Positions 17,843 through 26,387 of a stretch of DNA of 64,000 nucleotides are shown here, piece after piece (position 1 is the stretch's first letter; the number at the start of each line of letters is the position of its first letter). The stretch spans positions 1 to 64,000 of the forward strand of contig CAJOMN010000014.1 of NCBI GenBank assembly GCA_905235745.1, read 5' to 3'. The notes beneath the pieces were generated by a model that saw only the letters and a list, made by a program, of their open reading frames with translations, did not search any database and was not told where the DNA came from. A program made the position numbers and the translations under genes. This DNA comes from an uncultured Lachnospiraceae bacterium. GTDB lineage: Bacteria > Bacillota > Clostridia > Lachnospirales > Lachnospiraceae.

Positions 17843-19655
17843 TTGCTGCCTCCGCATCACTTTCTACCGCAGATAACTCGCCGAAATACTCCTTCTGAAC
17901 CCGGTCGTATTCCTGATTGTATGTCTCGTTAACACCCTGCCGTATCGAAGCCGTGTACGAATGTGCGTGATTGTCCACTTCCGTACTGACTCTGGCTATC
18001 GTTGCAATTCCGATATTTGAACACGTCTTTGCTATCCTCTCGATATTTGTCAGTATATCGGAAAAGATCACGCCGCCCCGTACCGTACACAGACCTTCCC
18101 TGAGCCTTCTGAGATGATTGTCATGTATTGTTGAGACCATATCCTGGAGCACATTGACACACGGCTCTATGTGATATGCCGCATTGACATCTCTCTTTTC
18201 GAATGCCTTACCCGAATAATCCAATATCTCTTCGATAAGCTTTTGTGTCACTGTGATCTCGTCCAGCGCCTCCTTTGAGAGTGAAATATTCTCTTCCCGA
18301 AGCGTAGTAACCGCATCTGCCATCTTATCGGCATAATCTCCGAGATGCTCGAATTCGGATACAAGCTTATGGTACTGTTTCAGTATTCTTAAGTGAAGAT
18401 CCTCACTCACATAAGGAGCCAGTTGTATCAGATATTTATCGACACAATCGGTCAGATAATCAATATTCTCTTCCTCTTCATGTATTACCTGTATAGTTAC
18501 GGCATCATACTTTTCTATTGCCGAATACGCCCTGGAGATATTCTCTCTGGCACTGTTGAACATAACGTTCAGAACATCGTAACAGCTTCCAAAGGCGATG
18601 GCGGGTGTTCTGAAGAATACCGGGTTGAGCGCGGTAACCTTGTCCGCATATTTGCCCATTGCCCTGACATCGTCCCTGATCATCGTATTCGCAGCCTTCT
18701 TGATCAGCGATCTGAAGGGAAGGATTACAACCGCGCATGCCAGATTAAAGATGGTGTTTGCGTTGGCTATATCGCCCGATCTCATAGTCCTGGTCCACAG
18801 AGCATCTATGACCCCTGTATGCCTTAGCACCGTAACCGCAGCAAGTACGAGTACTGATTTTGCCAGATTATATAATATATTCATGAGGCCGACCCTCTTT
18901 GAGTCGGCGTTGGCGCCTATCGAACATACGATTCCCGTTGTAACGCAGTCGCCAAGATAAATACCTACGATCACAACATATACGACATTAAAGGGAATGG
19001 TTCCTGCCTGGGAGAATGCCTGCAGCATACCGACCGTTGCCGATGAGCTTTGAAGAACAAATGCCACACCGGCACCCGTCAGGTATCCGATAACCGGATT
19101 CCGGCCCATATTCTCAAACAGCACATCTATTATCCCGCTTTCAGAAAATGCGCTTACCGCACTTGTCATGTTCATAAGACCGGTAAACAGTATTCCGAAG
19201 CCTATCGCTATATTCCCTATATTGTCGGCTCTCTTGAATTGGAATCCCATCAGGAGCACTATTCCGATTATAAGTGCAATGGGTGCCAGTGTTGACGGCT
19301 GGAAGAACCGCAGAAACACGCTGCCTTCGGCATTTATGTCCATTAACCGGATTATCTGACCCGTTATTGTTGTTCCGACGTTTGCGCCTACAATTATTCC
19401 GAACGACTGGTCGAGAGAAACAACTCCGGCTGCAACAAGACCTGATGTGATGACTATAGTTGCCGTGGAAGACTGGATCAGCGCCGTCATTATCATTCCG
19501 GCAAAGAATGCTTTGACCGCGTTATCGGTAAGCCTTCCTATAACGACCTTCAGGGTGCCCGATGAACTTTCCCTAAGGTTATTTCCCATCAGCTTCATTC
19601 CGTACAGGAACAGAGCCAGTCCGCCAAACAAAGAGATGGCGCTGAATATATTCAT
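17835..19655 (-). CDS. Na/Pi cotransporter family protein with PhoU-like domain
   Basis: A 606-residue NptA/YjbB-type transporter. The N-terminal half has two inverted repeats of membrane helices with the QSSTATIVITSGLV and QSSSATVGMLQAF signatures typical of the family; the C-terminal third (about 350-570) is soluble and helical, like PhoU. Sodium-driven phosphate movement across the cytoplasmic membrane is the known family role. It begins the likely operon with DUF5662 and nth. Confidence 0.9.
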   Translation of the reverse strand: MNIFSAISLFGGLALFLYGMKLMGNNLRESSSGTLKVVIGRLTDNAVKAFFAGMIMTALIQSSTATIVITSGLVAAGVVSLDQSFGIIVGANVGTTITGQIIRLMDINAEGSVFLRFFQPSTLAPIALIIGIVLLMGFQFKRADNIGNIAIGFGILFTGLMNMTSAVSAFSESGIIDVLFENMGRNPVIGYLTGAGVAFVLQSSSATVGMLQAFSQAGTIPFNVVYVVIVGIYLGDCVTTGIVCSIGANADSKRVGLMNILYNLAKSVLVLAAVTVLRHTGVIDALWTRTMRSGDIANANTIFNLACAVVILPFRSLIKKAANTMIRDDVRAMGKYADKVTALNPVFFRTPAIAFGSCYDVLNVMFNSARENISRAYSAIEKYDAVTIQVIHEEEENIDYLTDCVDKYLIQLAPYVSEDLHLRILKQYHKLVSEFEHLGDYADKMADAVTTLREENISLSKEALDEITVTQKLIEEILDYSGKAFEKRDVNAAYHIEPCVNVLQDMVSTIHDNHLRRLREGLCTVRGGVIFSDILTNIERIAKTCSNIGIATIARVSTEVDNHAHSYTASIRQGVNETYNQEYDRVQKEYFGELSAVESDAEAASV

Positions 19656-19718
19656 ATTCCGATCCTCATTTGAACATTCATCTTACATATTAATATCTGT
19701 CGTTTACGTTAAGTATAG

Positions 19719-19748
19719 CAAAAAAACCGCCAAATAATACGCGGTTTT
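19719..19748 (-). terminator. Rho-independent terminator after the YfhO-family gene
   Basis: On the minus strand an 8-bp stem AAAACCGC/GCGGTTTT with a 10-base loop is followed by a run of T. It ends the transcript coming from 19816. Confidence 0.8.
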
Positions 19749-19815
19749 GGCATTTTTGATATTTTTGACCTTTTCAACAATTTTTAGGGGCAACAGGCCT
19801 TTTCCTTTGTCAATA

Positions 19816-22371
19816 TTAATATGAGGATCGATCCCTCTTCTTCGCAAAGTATATTATCTCTCCGATAAACAGTATCAGCCCTGTCACGCTCACTGCGATA
19901 CCGGATGCCGTTCCTTTCGGAATATATTTCATTTCTATGATATGCCTGCCCGCCGGGACCGTAATTCCCATCAGCTGCTCCATGACCGGCACGGATACCG
20001 TTTCTCTGCCGTCACAGGTGATCTTCCATGCGTCGTCATAGGGAATTGACATTACAACCGTCTCTTCATCCTCCGTATCTGTGGGGAAGATCAGATTGGA
20101 GCTTGTTATCTTGGTCACTTCTCCTATCTGTTCATTAAGCTTTCCTGCCGCCTGCGACCACTCCCTGAGGGCGCCGGGATCTTCATAATAGAAGCAGCTT
20201 TCGGTTATCTCAAGCTCATCATCGTATATCTGCATCATGATCTCGACGGTCTCGCCGGGGTCATATACACCGGCGCAGAGAGTGTTCCAATGATTAACGC
20301 TGAAATATACATCTCTTGATTCCCCGTTTACGAATACTTCGGCATTTTGCCGCCCGGGCGCATAGAAGTACATATATAACGGCATCTTTTCCGTTATCGT
20401 AATATCATAGACTATATATCCCTCATCATCCGTCCGGATATACCTGTTTGCATCCTCTTTGGCTCCGACGAGCGTTACATCGGGAAAGGCTTTAATGAAT
20501 ATCGGTCTGTCGTTCCAGTATGATGCGATCGAATTCTGTTTCTCGAACGTATTTCCCGTGCTTATATCGTATTCCTCCAATCCATGCGGGGCGATAAATG
20601 CCATCGGAAGGGCATCTTCATTTCTGTATGCGTAATACTTACCGCTGTATGACATGCTCTCGTATGGTTTGTCAACAGAATCAAACCTTGAAATATAATA
20701 TCTGATCCCGAACAGATCATCTGTGAATGCGGTGCTTCCGCCGTTATAGTAAGTGTAATAAACTGTCTTGCAGAATCCGAAATTTACCAGCCAGTCAAGT
20801 ATTTCGTCCTTCTCGCATGAACTGTCATGCGACATGCCGATGTAATCAAACATCGACGGATCATTCACTGCCCTGTCAAAATCCTTCTCTATTCTGTAGA
20901 ATCCGTCATCCTGTGATTTTACGTAAGATATGACATCATCAATATTGTGATAGTCATCCTTAAAATCAGCCATTCGGGGAAGCTCTCCTCCCTCGGCGTT
21001 AAGACATATGTATGCTGTACGGGAATTATACATCATATCCCCCGCCGATATGAGCACAAGAAGTGCGGATGCCGCTACGCATAATCCTGTATTTCTGATC
21101 AGTACGCTCATTAACGCAACAGACGCTACAAGAACCAGATTGAGTACGAGTCTCGTCCGGTCAAGATACGGATTGTGCATAAGTGTCAGCCATCCCATAT
21201 ATGCAACAAGTATCAGTGCGGCGATGATCACGTATCTTATCTGCGAATTATCTTCATCAGACACATATGATATGAATCCCCTGTATCCCATGATCACAAC
21301 CATAATGCTGATGTAGTACGCATATCTCCAGTAGAATCCTTCCGGATTGTTGAACCCGTGCCACACGGCATCAAGACTGTTTATCCACATACTGACCGCA
21401 ACGGCCGCTATTACGAAGATATCGGCAATCTTTTCCCTTAATGCGATCTTTCTTTGCAGGAGATAGACGATTGCAAAAAAGAAGGCGGCAACCGAAGCAT
21501 ATATGAGGGGACGGAGATCATTTCTCGCACATCCCGAGAACATCCCGGCAAAAAGCTGGTTCATCGGAAATCGTCTGTACAGTCCGTAGTCCGCACCTTC
21601 GGTTGTCTTCTCTCCCAGGAGCGACAATCCTGTCCTGATAAGGAAAAATCCGTCCATCAGAAGAACGGTTATTCCTGACAGCGCCAGCGGCAGTATTCTC
21701 CGTATATAGGAAGGGTATGCGATGATCCTGGAAATATACAGTATCACAAGGAAGATGACGAGCATAAATCCCATGTGATAATTGACAAATATAAAATAAG
21801 CGGCCGTGACAGTAAATCCGATAAAGCTTTTTCCGTCATCAAGATATTTGAGGAAATAATATATCACAAGCGGAAGGATTGACAGGGCTCCGAAATAGAT
21901 GGTCAGAACAAGATATCCGAAAAAGAATGACGAAAATGCGTAGGCAGTCGAAAACAGAAGGGACATCCATGATCTCTTGTACCTTCCGTTCAGAAGAACA
22001 GCGGTCGACAGTCCCGCTATTGATATCTGCAGGGAAAAGACAAGTTCAATACCGACGGCTATATTGTCTCCCGGAAACAGGAGCAGAAGGAAGAGGAGCG
22101 GATCATGAAGCTGAAATGCCGCAAGTCCCGGAAAATCACCGCCGAGAGTCTTGGTCAGCATATATGTCCAGTCATTGCTGGTCTTCAGGGTGTTGATAAA
22201 ATATGAGTAAAAATTAACAAACTCAATATCCATGTCTCCCGTGAGTATTGAGTGTTCACCGAACGGATATACACCGCAAAGTGCCCAGAAGATCATCATC
22301 ATGACAAACGGGATAATGAATGAACATATATATATGGCGGTTTTGCTCTCTTTAATCTTACCGATCCTCAT
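19816..22371 (-). CDS. YfhO family membrane protein
   Basis: A large polytopic membrane protein (about 851 residues) with at least ten hydrophobic segments in the first 450 residues, followed by an extracytoplasmic beta-rich domain and one final helix. The GDMDIEFVNFYSYF loop and the C-terminal PYDDAWKITCDG segment are typical of YfhO, a GT-C-like family that in Bacillus takes part in glycosylating lipoteichoic acid. The ATG at 22371 starts a basic MRIGKIKESK leader; an earlier GTG has no ribosome site. It is just downstream of the DAHP synthase. Confidence 0.83.
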   Translation of the reverse strand: MRIGKIKESKTAIYICSFIIPFVMMMIFWALCGVYPFGEHSILTGDMDIEFVNFYSYFINTLKTSNDWTYMLTKTLGGDFPGLAAFQLHDPLLFLLLLFPGDNIAVGIELVFSLQISIAGLSTAVLLNGRYKRSWMSLLFSTAYAFSSFFFGYLVLTIYFGALSILPLVIYYFLKYLDDGKSFIGFTVTAAYFIFVNYHMGFMLVIFLVILYISRIIAYPSYIRRILPLALSGITVLLMDGFFLIRTGLSLLGEKTTEGADYGLYRRFPMNQLFAGMFSGCARNDLRPLIYASVAAFFFAIVYLLQRKIALREKIADIFVIAAVAVSMWINSLDAVWHGFNNPEGFYWRYAYYISIMVVIMGYRGFISYVSDEDNSQIRYVIIAALILVAYMGWLTLMHNPYLDRTRLVLNLVLVASVALMSVLIRNTGLCVAASALLVLISAGDMMYNSRTAYICLNAEGGELPRMADFKDDYHNIDDVISYVKSQDDGFYRIEKDFDRAVNDPSMFDYIGMSHDSSCEKDEILDWLVNFGFCKTVYYTYYNGGSTAFTDDLFGIRYYISRFDSVDKPYESMSYSGKYYAYRNEDALPMAFIAPHGLEEYDISTGNTFEKQNSIASYWNDRPIFIKAFPDVTLVGAKEDANRYIRTDDEGYIVYDITITEKMPLYMYFYAPGRQNAEVFVNGESRDVYFSVNHWNTLCAGVYDPGETVEIMMQIYDDELEITESCFYYEDPGALREWSQAAGKLNEQIGEVTKITSSNLIFPTDTEDEETVVMSIPYDDAWKITCDGRETVSVPVMEQLMGITVPAGRHIIEMKYIPKGTASGIAVSVTGLILFIGEIIYFAKKRDRSSY

Positions 22372-22435
22372 TGGATAAATATTACCTTTCTCATCCCTTG
22401 ATAACACAGATCAATTCTGTAGTCAACGACATCTC

Positions 22436-23464
22436 CTACAGAAGATCGGCTATTTCATATATGAGCTTCTCTGTCTTCTCCCATCCGAGGCACGGATCTG
22501 TGATGGACTTGCCGTAGCATCCGCCGCCGGGCTCCTGTGAACCGTCCTCTATATAGCTTTCCACCATGAAGCCTTTGAGTATAGCGGCAATGCGTTCATC
22601 GTGCCTTGCGGATTGAAGAACCTCCTTGATTATCCTGCGCTGCTCGAATGGATTCCTGTTGGAATTGCAGTGGTTCGTATCAACGATCAGGGCGGGATTG
22701 TTAAGTTTCATTTCGTCATAACAATCACACAGTCTGACAAGATCCTCATAATGGTAGTTGGGCTTCATGGAACCGTGCTGATCAGTGTATCCCCTCAGTA
22801 TCGCATGTGTGTGACTGTTTCCGTCGGAATGTACCTGCCATCCGCGGTATATGAACGTGTGGCTGTTCTGTGCGGCGGATATGGCATTCATCATGACCTG
22901 ATAATCGCCCGATGTGGGATTCTTCATCCCGACCGGCACGCTTATACCGCTCGAGGTCAGTCTGTGCTGCTGATCCTCGACTGAACGGGCGCCTACTGCA
23001 ACATATATCAGCAGGTCATCCAGATATCCGTAGTTTTCCGTATACAGCATCTCATCCGCACAGGCGAATCCTGTCTCCATCACGGCCCTCATATGCATAT
23101 GCCTTGTTGCTTCTATACCCTTGAACAGATTCGGTTTGCCGGTAGGATTGGGCTGATGAAGCATACCTTTATATCCTTCCGCGGTCGTTCTGGGTTTGTT
23201 CGTGTATATTCTCGGGACAATGAATATCTTGTCTTCCACCTTCTCCTGAACCATAACCAGTCTACCTATATAATCCATGACCGAATCCTCGTTATCCGCG
23301 GAACACGGTCCTATTATCAGGATAAGCTTATCGTCCCTTCCTTCAAATATAGCCTCGAGTCTGGCTCTCCTGTCCTGGATCGTGCTGTTCATCTTGGCGG
23401 TAAGCGGATACATTTCCTTTACCTCCGCCGGTATAGCAAGTTGTCTTTCATATACCATTCCCAT
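22436..23464 (-). CDS. 3-deoxy-7-phosphoheptulonate (DAHP) synthase, class I
   Basis: Condenses erythrose 4-phosphate with PEP in the first step of the shikimate pathway; 342 residues, similar in length to AroF/AroG/AroH. Motifs: IIGPCSADNEDSV, PRIYTNKPRTT, GMKNPTSGDYQ, DTNHCNSNRNP and MVESYIEDGSQ. GGAGACAGGAA precedes the ATG. It lies 39 bases downstream of pheA, so the Phe attenuator would control it too, suggesting this isozyme serves phenylalanine synthesis. Which of the three E. coli paralogues it best matches cannot be told. Confidence 0.92.
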   Translation of the reverse strand: MGMVYERQLAIPAEVKEMYPLTAKMNSTIQDRRARLEAIFEGRDDKLILIIGPCSADNEDSVMDYIGRLVMVQEKVEDKIFIVPRIYTNKPRTTAEGYKGMLHQPNPTGKPNLFKGIEATRHMHMRAVMETGFACADEMLYTENYGYLDDLLIYVAVGARSVEDQQHRLTSSGISVPVGMKNPTSGDYQVMMNAISAAQNSHTFIYRGWQVHSDGNSHTHAILRGYTDQHGSMKPNYHYEDLVRLCDCYDEMKLNNPALIVDTNHCNSNRNPFEQRRIIKEVLQSARHDERIAAILKGFMVESYIEDGSQEPGGGCYGKSITDPCLGWEKTEKLIYEIADLL

Positions 23465-23503
23465 TTCCTGTCTCCTTTTCCTATGAACATCTACTGTTCC
23501 TTG

Positions 23504-24346
23504 TCATGGATTATTATTGTCGTTCACTATATAATAGGGTCCCAGTGCCCGTGCGAAAGGACATACCTCTTCAAGCCTGCTCATCATGTTCTGTCCCCGG
23601 GGATCGGTCACATCCCCTTCTATCTCCACGTAAAAATAATACTCCCATCTTCGGCTCTTCAGAGGTCTTGAATGAAGAACTTTCATGTTGTATCCGTTAT
23701 CCGCAATGATCTGCAGCGGGACGAGCAGAGAGCCTGCCGTATTATTAACGGTAAACAAGACAATGAAGCTCTTCTCCTGCCCGGGTATATCTATGTGTCC
23801 GCAGTCACGCGATACAACAACAAATCTTGTGGTATTGTCATCTCTTTCGTTAATCTGTTCATCAAGTACCTTGAGACCGTATATCGCGGCTGTTTCGATG
23901 CTTGCGATCGCAGCCACGGATATATCCTCCATTTGGGCAACCTGTCTGGCGGCTACGGCAGTATTGGTTGCCTGCACGACTTCATATCCCCTGCTGCGTA
24001 TATATTCATCACACTGCTCCAGAGCTTTCGGCTGGCTGACGACCTTTTTGATGTCCTGTATCCTGCTTCCCCTGATGCCGAGCAGATTCTGGACAACCGG
24101 GAGGGCATAAAGAGCATTTACATACAGCCGTCCCTCAAAGAGAAGATCCATTACATCGTTTACTTCACCCGAATAACTGTTCTCGATCGGAAGAACAGCC
24201 ATATCGCATTCTTCGTTTTCAACCGCTTCATATGCTTTCTTAAAACTCCCGAATGAATAAAATGCTTCTCCGGGAAAGAGCTTCCTCGCAACAATATGTG
24301 CAAAAGCACCTTCTATTCCGGTATATGCGATCTTTAATCCGCTCAT
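23504..24346 (-). CDS. pheA: Prephenate dehydratase with ACT domain
   Basis: Converts prephenate to phenylpyruvate for phenylalanine synthesis; 280 residues, monofunctional (no chorismate mutase domain). The PDT domain (about 1-185) includes LPIENSYSGEV and the catalytic NTTRF; the ACT domain (about 195-275) with HSRP and YYFYVEIEG binds Phe for feedback inhibition. The start at 24346 follows GAGGAGG by 6 bases; an upstream in-frame start is poorer. It is preceded by a Phe leader peptide and terminator. Confidence 0.93.
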   Translation of the reverse strand: MSGLKIAYTGIEGAFAHIVARKLFPGEAFYSFGSFKKAYEAVENEECDMAVLPIENSYSGEVNDVMDLLFEGRLYVNALYALPVVQNLLGIRGSRIQDIKKVVSQPKALEQCDEYIRSRGYEVVQATNTAVAARQVAQMEDISVAAIASIETAAIYGLKVLDEQINERDDNTTRFVVVSRDCGHIDIPGQEKSFIVLFTVNNTAGSLLVPLQIIADNGYNMKVLHSRPLKSRRWEYYFYVEIEGDVTDPRGQNMMSRLEEVCPFARALGPYYIVNDNNNP

Positions 24347-24407
24347 TCTGACCTCCTCGTCTCCCGACGCCGCGACATCTGTTATCCGGCCGCTCACGAA
24401 TGTCCGC

Positions 24408-24440
24408 AAAAAAGCGGCCCGGCTGATTATCCGGACCGCT
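24408..24440 (-). terminator. pheA attenuator terminator hairpin
   Basis: A 10-bp stem AGCGGTCCGG/CCGGGCCGCT (one G-U pair), 8-base loop and six T follow. It lies between the Phe leader peptide and pheA. Bases 24432-24445 (CTTACAGCGGTCCG) can instead pair with 24477-24490 (CGGACCGATGTAAG), 13 of 14 positions, forming an antiterminator. Confidence 0.85.
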
Positions 24441-24464
24441 GTAAGTGCAATCTATGATCTGGCA

Positions 24465-24548
24465 TCACAAATCACCCTTACATCGGTCCGACGTAAAGGC
24501 AAAAAAGAAAAATGCAGATGCTGTCAAATCATGTACTGTGTTAATCAT
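24465..24548 (-). CDS. pheL: pheA leader peptide (27 residues, Phe-rich)
   Basis: A short open frame whose codons 13-18 read FFFFAF (24495-24512), closely resembling the E. coli PheL peptide with its Phe runs. GGAAG lies 10 bases before the ATG. Directly after the Phe codons comes the antiterminator strand 24477-24490, and the stop codon is 12 bases further. Ribosome stalling at Phe codons would free that strand to pair with 24432-24445 and block the terminator; completed translation would cover it. The gene name is by analogy. Confidence 0.82.
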   Translation of the reverse strand: MINTVHDLTASAFFFFAFTSDRCKGDL

Positions 24549-24581
24549 ACTCAATAAACTTCCGATCAAAACTGATACTAT

Positions 24582-24606
24582 CGTAAACGAAACAGATCCG
24601 TTCACT
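24582..24606. promoter_or_regulatory. Palindrome copy 2: candidate operator at the pheA transcription start
   Basis: Half-sites CGTAAACGAAAC and GATCCGTTCACT around one base; right arm matches the consensus fully and left arm at 10 of 12. It lies just after the pheA -10 box, the expected position of a repressor site. Confidence 0.5.
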
Positions 24607-24615
24607 ATATGCGAT

Positions 24616-24645
24616 AATATACCCTGTATAATATATCATTGTCAA
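24616..24645 (-). promoter_or_regulatory. Sigma-A promoter for pheL-pheA-DAHP synthase
   Basis: Consensus TTGACA at 24640-24645 and TATATT at 24616-24621 with an 18-base spacer, about 68 bases upstream of the leader peptide. The whole 362-base gap 24347-24708 is thereby accounted for: promoter, palindrome, leader peptide, antiterminator/terminator and pheA ribosome site. Confidence 0.75.
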
Positions 24646-24708
24646 GAAGATTATTATTGATCTTCGGGATCTTCTCAGCTATATTGACAAGACGTGGGGA
24701 AAATGACC

Positions 24709-25983
24709 TTACTTCGGTAAATTCGAGATAAAGAGGTAATCTCCGCCCTCGTCCTTAAATGTTACACAGTATTCCTCACCCCACTGACCATAATACGAGA
24801 TCGCATATTCCCCGTTTTCGTAATGCCCGCCCGTGACCGAAACAGTGATCTGATTGGTATCGCCGTGTTCCATTAAATAGAGATCGTAATCCTCAAGATA
24901 TGTCCACTCTAACTCTAAGGGGCATTTCATTTCGGAATAATCCATCCCCGAGGTCTTTTTGACATAATTCCTGACATCTTCGCCCTTCATCACGGTAAAA
25001 TCAGTATAGATCTCCTCTTCTCCGGTTGCTTTCAAATAGGCGTTCAGTATCTTTTCGGACGGATAATTCTGTGTAAACCCGGCTCCCACATAAAAGACTT
25101 CGTCCCAATCGATCCGGGACGGATCAAGGTATGTGCTTAAAAGGAACCCGTAATATCCAATGGAATTCAGCTTCTTTTCGACATCCTCCAGTTCCTCATC
25201 CGTCATATTATCGGGAAGGGATATTGCGTGAAATGCAGCATCCAGCTTTTCTTTCCATACCGCCGGGACCTCAATATCCGCTATACGCTCTCCTTCCTCA
25301 AGCGTAATGTATTCTTTATCCCCGGATTCTTCCTTTGTTTGCGACATAACATATTCACAGGTATCATCGTCATATTTGAACCATATATCGTTTGCACCGT
25401 TTACGCCATATGAAATTGATTCCACGAGAGTTCCGTCAGGATAAACTGTCGCGATCCCCCGGTACGGAGCGCCATAAGCATATACCGGAGCTTCTTCATC
25501 AGAATAGATATCGATCACATCCCCGTATGCATCCGTGATAAGCAGCTCCTCTTTTCCGTCCCCCGTAACGTCCAGGTACTGATACCATACTTCATTATTC
25601 ATATATTCACCGGGCCAGCCATATTCAATAAGCGCTGTCTGAAACCCCATCATCTCCATCTCTGAGTAATCCAGATCGCCATCCTGGATCGACTTATACA
25701 TATAAAGGATATCCCCGTAAGGCACTCCTGCAGACTCCATATTGGATTCGGTATCATCTTCCGTTTCTTCGGAATTATTTGTCTCATCATCGGAAATGTT
25801 TCGATCTTCCTCGTTTTCCTCCCCGGAAGCGTCTGCCTCTACCGTATTATCCGGCACTTGTGCAGTATCTTCTGTCGTTGCACCGGCATCCTCCGGCTTA
25901 ATATCTCCGCTTTTACCGCATCCGCACAGCATTCCGGATAAAGCCAGAATGAGTATTCCCGTAATAATTATTTTATTCTTCAT
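24709..25983 (-). CDS. Secreted lipoprotein of unknown function
   Basis: A 424-residue predicted lipoprotein: basic start MKNKII, hydrophobic core, and lipobox LCGC with the lipidated Cys near residue 21, followed by an acidic low-complexity linker (about 25-80, rich in E/D/T/S). The remainder is a globular region with FxGxG-repeat-like segments such as YLDVTGDGKEELLITDAYGD, a Ca2+-binding-like DxTGDGxxEL motif seen in FG-GAP/VCBS-type proteins. GAGG is 6 bases before the ATG. No neighbour suggests a role. Confidence 0.7.
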   Translation of the reverse strand: MKNKIIITGILILALSGMLCGCGKSGDIKPEDAGATTEDTAQVPDNTVEADASGEENEEDRNISDDETNNSEETEDDTESNMESAGVPYGDILYMYKSIQDGDLDYSEMEMMGFQTALIEYGWPGEYMNNEVWYQYLDVTGDGKEELLITDAYGDVIDIYSDEEAPVYAYGAPYRGIATVYPDGTLVESISYGVNGANDIWFKYDDDTCEYVMSQTKEESGDKEYITLEEGERIADIEVPAVWKEKLDAAFHAISLPDNMTDEELEDVEKKLNSIGYYGFLLSTYLDPSRIDWDEVFYVGAGFTQNYPSEKILNAYLKATGEEEIYTDFTVMKGEDVRNYVKKTSGMDYSEMKCPLELEWTYLEDYDLYLMEHGDTNQITVSVTGGHYENGEYAISYYGQWGEEYCVTFKDEGGDYLFISNLPK

Positions 25984-26147
25984 GATAAACCTCGTTTTCT
26001 TTTTCATTTCACCTGCCGGCCGCCCTTGCATTGGAAATTTGATAAAATCGTTGAGAATACTTTATCATTATTAAGATGTCTTAGTCAAATCCGATATCAA
26101 AACAAAATACCCCACCAGGTTGCGGCAGGATGTCTTCTGAGTCTTAA

Positions 26148-26297
26148 GCAAGAGCGCGAGACGGGTCAGCGGTATCGTCACGCCGTGGCTTCGCCAGCCG
26201 TGACAGGTCGTCCCGTCTCGATCCAGATGCTCTTTGCACGAAAAAAGAGACATCCTCTTAGGGATGTCTCTTCCTTCGTGCAAGAGCGCGAGACGGG
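26148..26297. repeat. 18-bp direct repeat of the tRNA-Gly 3' end bracketing nested hairpins
   Basis: GCAAGAGCGCGAGACGGG occurs at 26148-26165 and at 26280-26297, the second copy being the 3' end of tRNA-Gly. Between them are an inverted CGAGACGGG/CCCGTCTCG pair (26157/26212) closing an inner GC-rich hairpin, and the tRNA terminator. It resembles a scar of integration or duplication at a tRNA 3' end. Confidence 0.6.
26241..26271 (-). terminator. Rho-independent terminator after tRNA-Gly
   Basis: Minus strand stem AGAGACATCC/GGATGTCTCT with a 6-base loop and T run, inside an outer TTGCACGAA/TTCGTGCAA pairing. It ends the murG-rluA-tRNA transcript. Confidence 0.85.
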
Positions 26298-26357
26298 ACT
26301 CGAACCCGCGGCCTCGACCTTGGCAAGGTCGCGCTCCACCAACTGAGCCACTCGCGC
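26285..26357 (-). tRNA. tRNA-Gly (anticodon GCC)
   Basis: Folds as a cloverleaf: acceptor GCGCGAG/CTCGCGC, D arm GGCTCAGTTGGTGGAGC, anticodon stem CGACC/GGTCG with loop TTGCCAA (GCC), T loop GTTCGAGTC. CCA is not encoded. It starts 30 bases after the RluA-type gene with no promoter of its own, so it is probably processed from that transcript. Confidence 0.93.
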
Positions 26358-26387
26358 ATATATTATCTGTCTCGCGACTTGTATATG

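Noticed and set aside
19698-19712. Fifth palindrome half-site before the Na/Pi gene (CGTTTACG)
   Set aside because: Only one half matches and no partner arm is at the right distance.
24347-24708. T-box riboswitch before pheA
   Set aside because: No T-box sequence (TGGNACCGCG) or specifier loop is seen; the Phe-rich leader peptide and antiterminator explain the region better.
26358-26387. Own promoter for tRNA-Gly
   Set aside because: The best -10 candidate ends 2 bases from the tRNA, too close for a start site, so read-through from the RluA-type gene is more likely.
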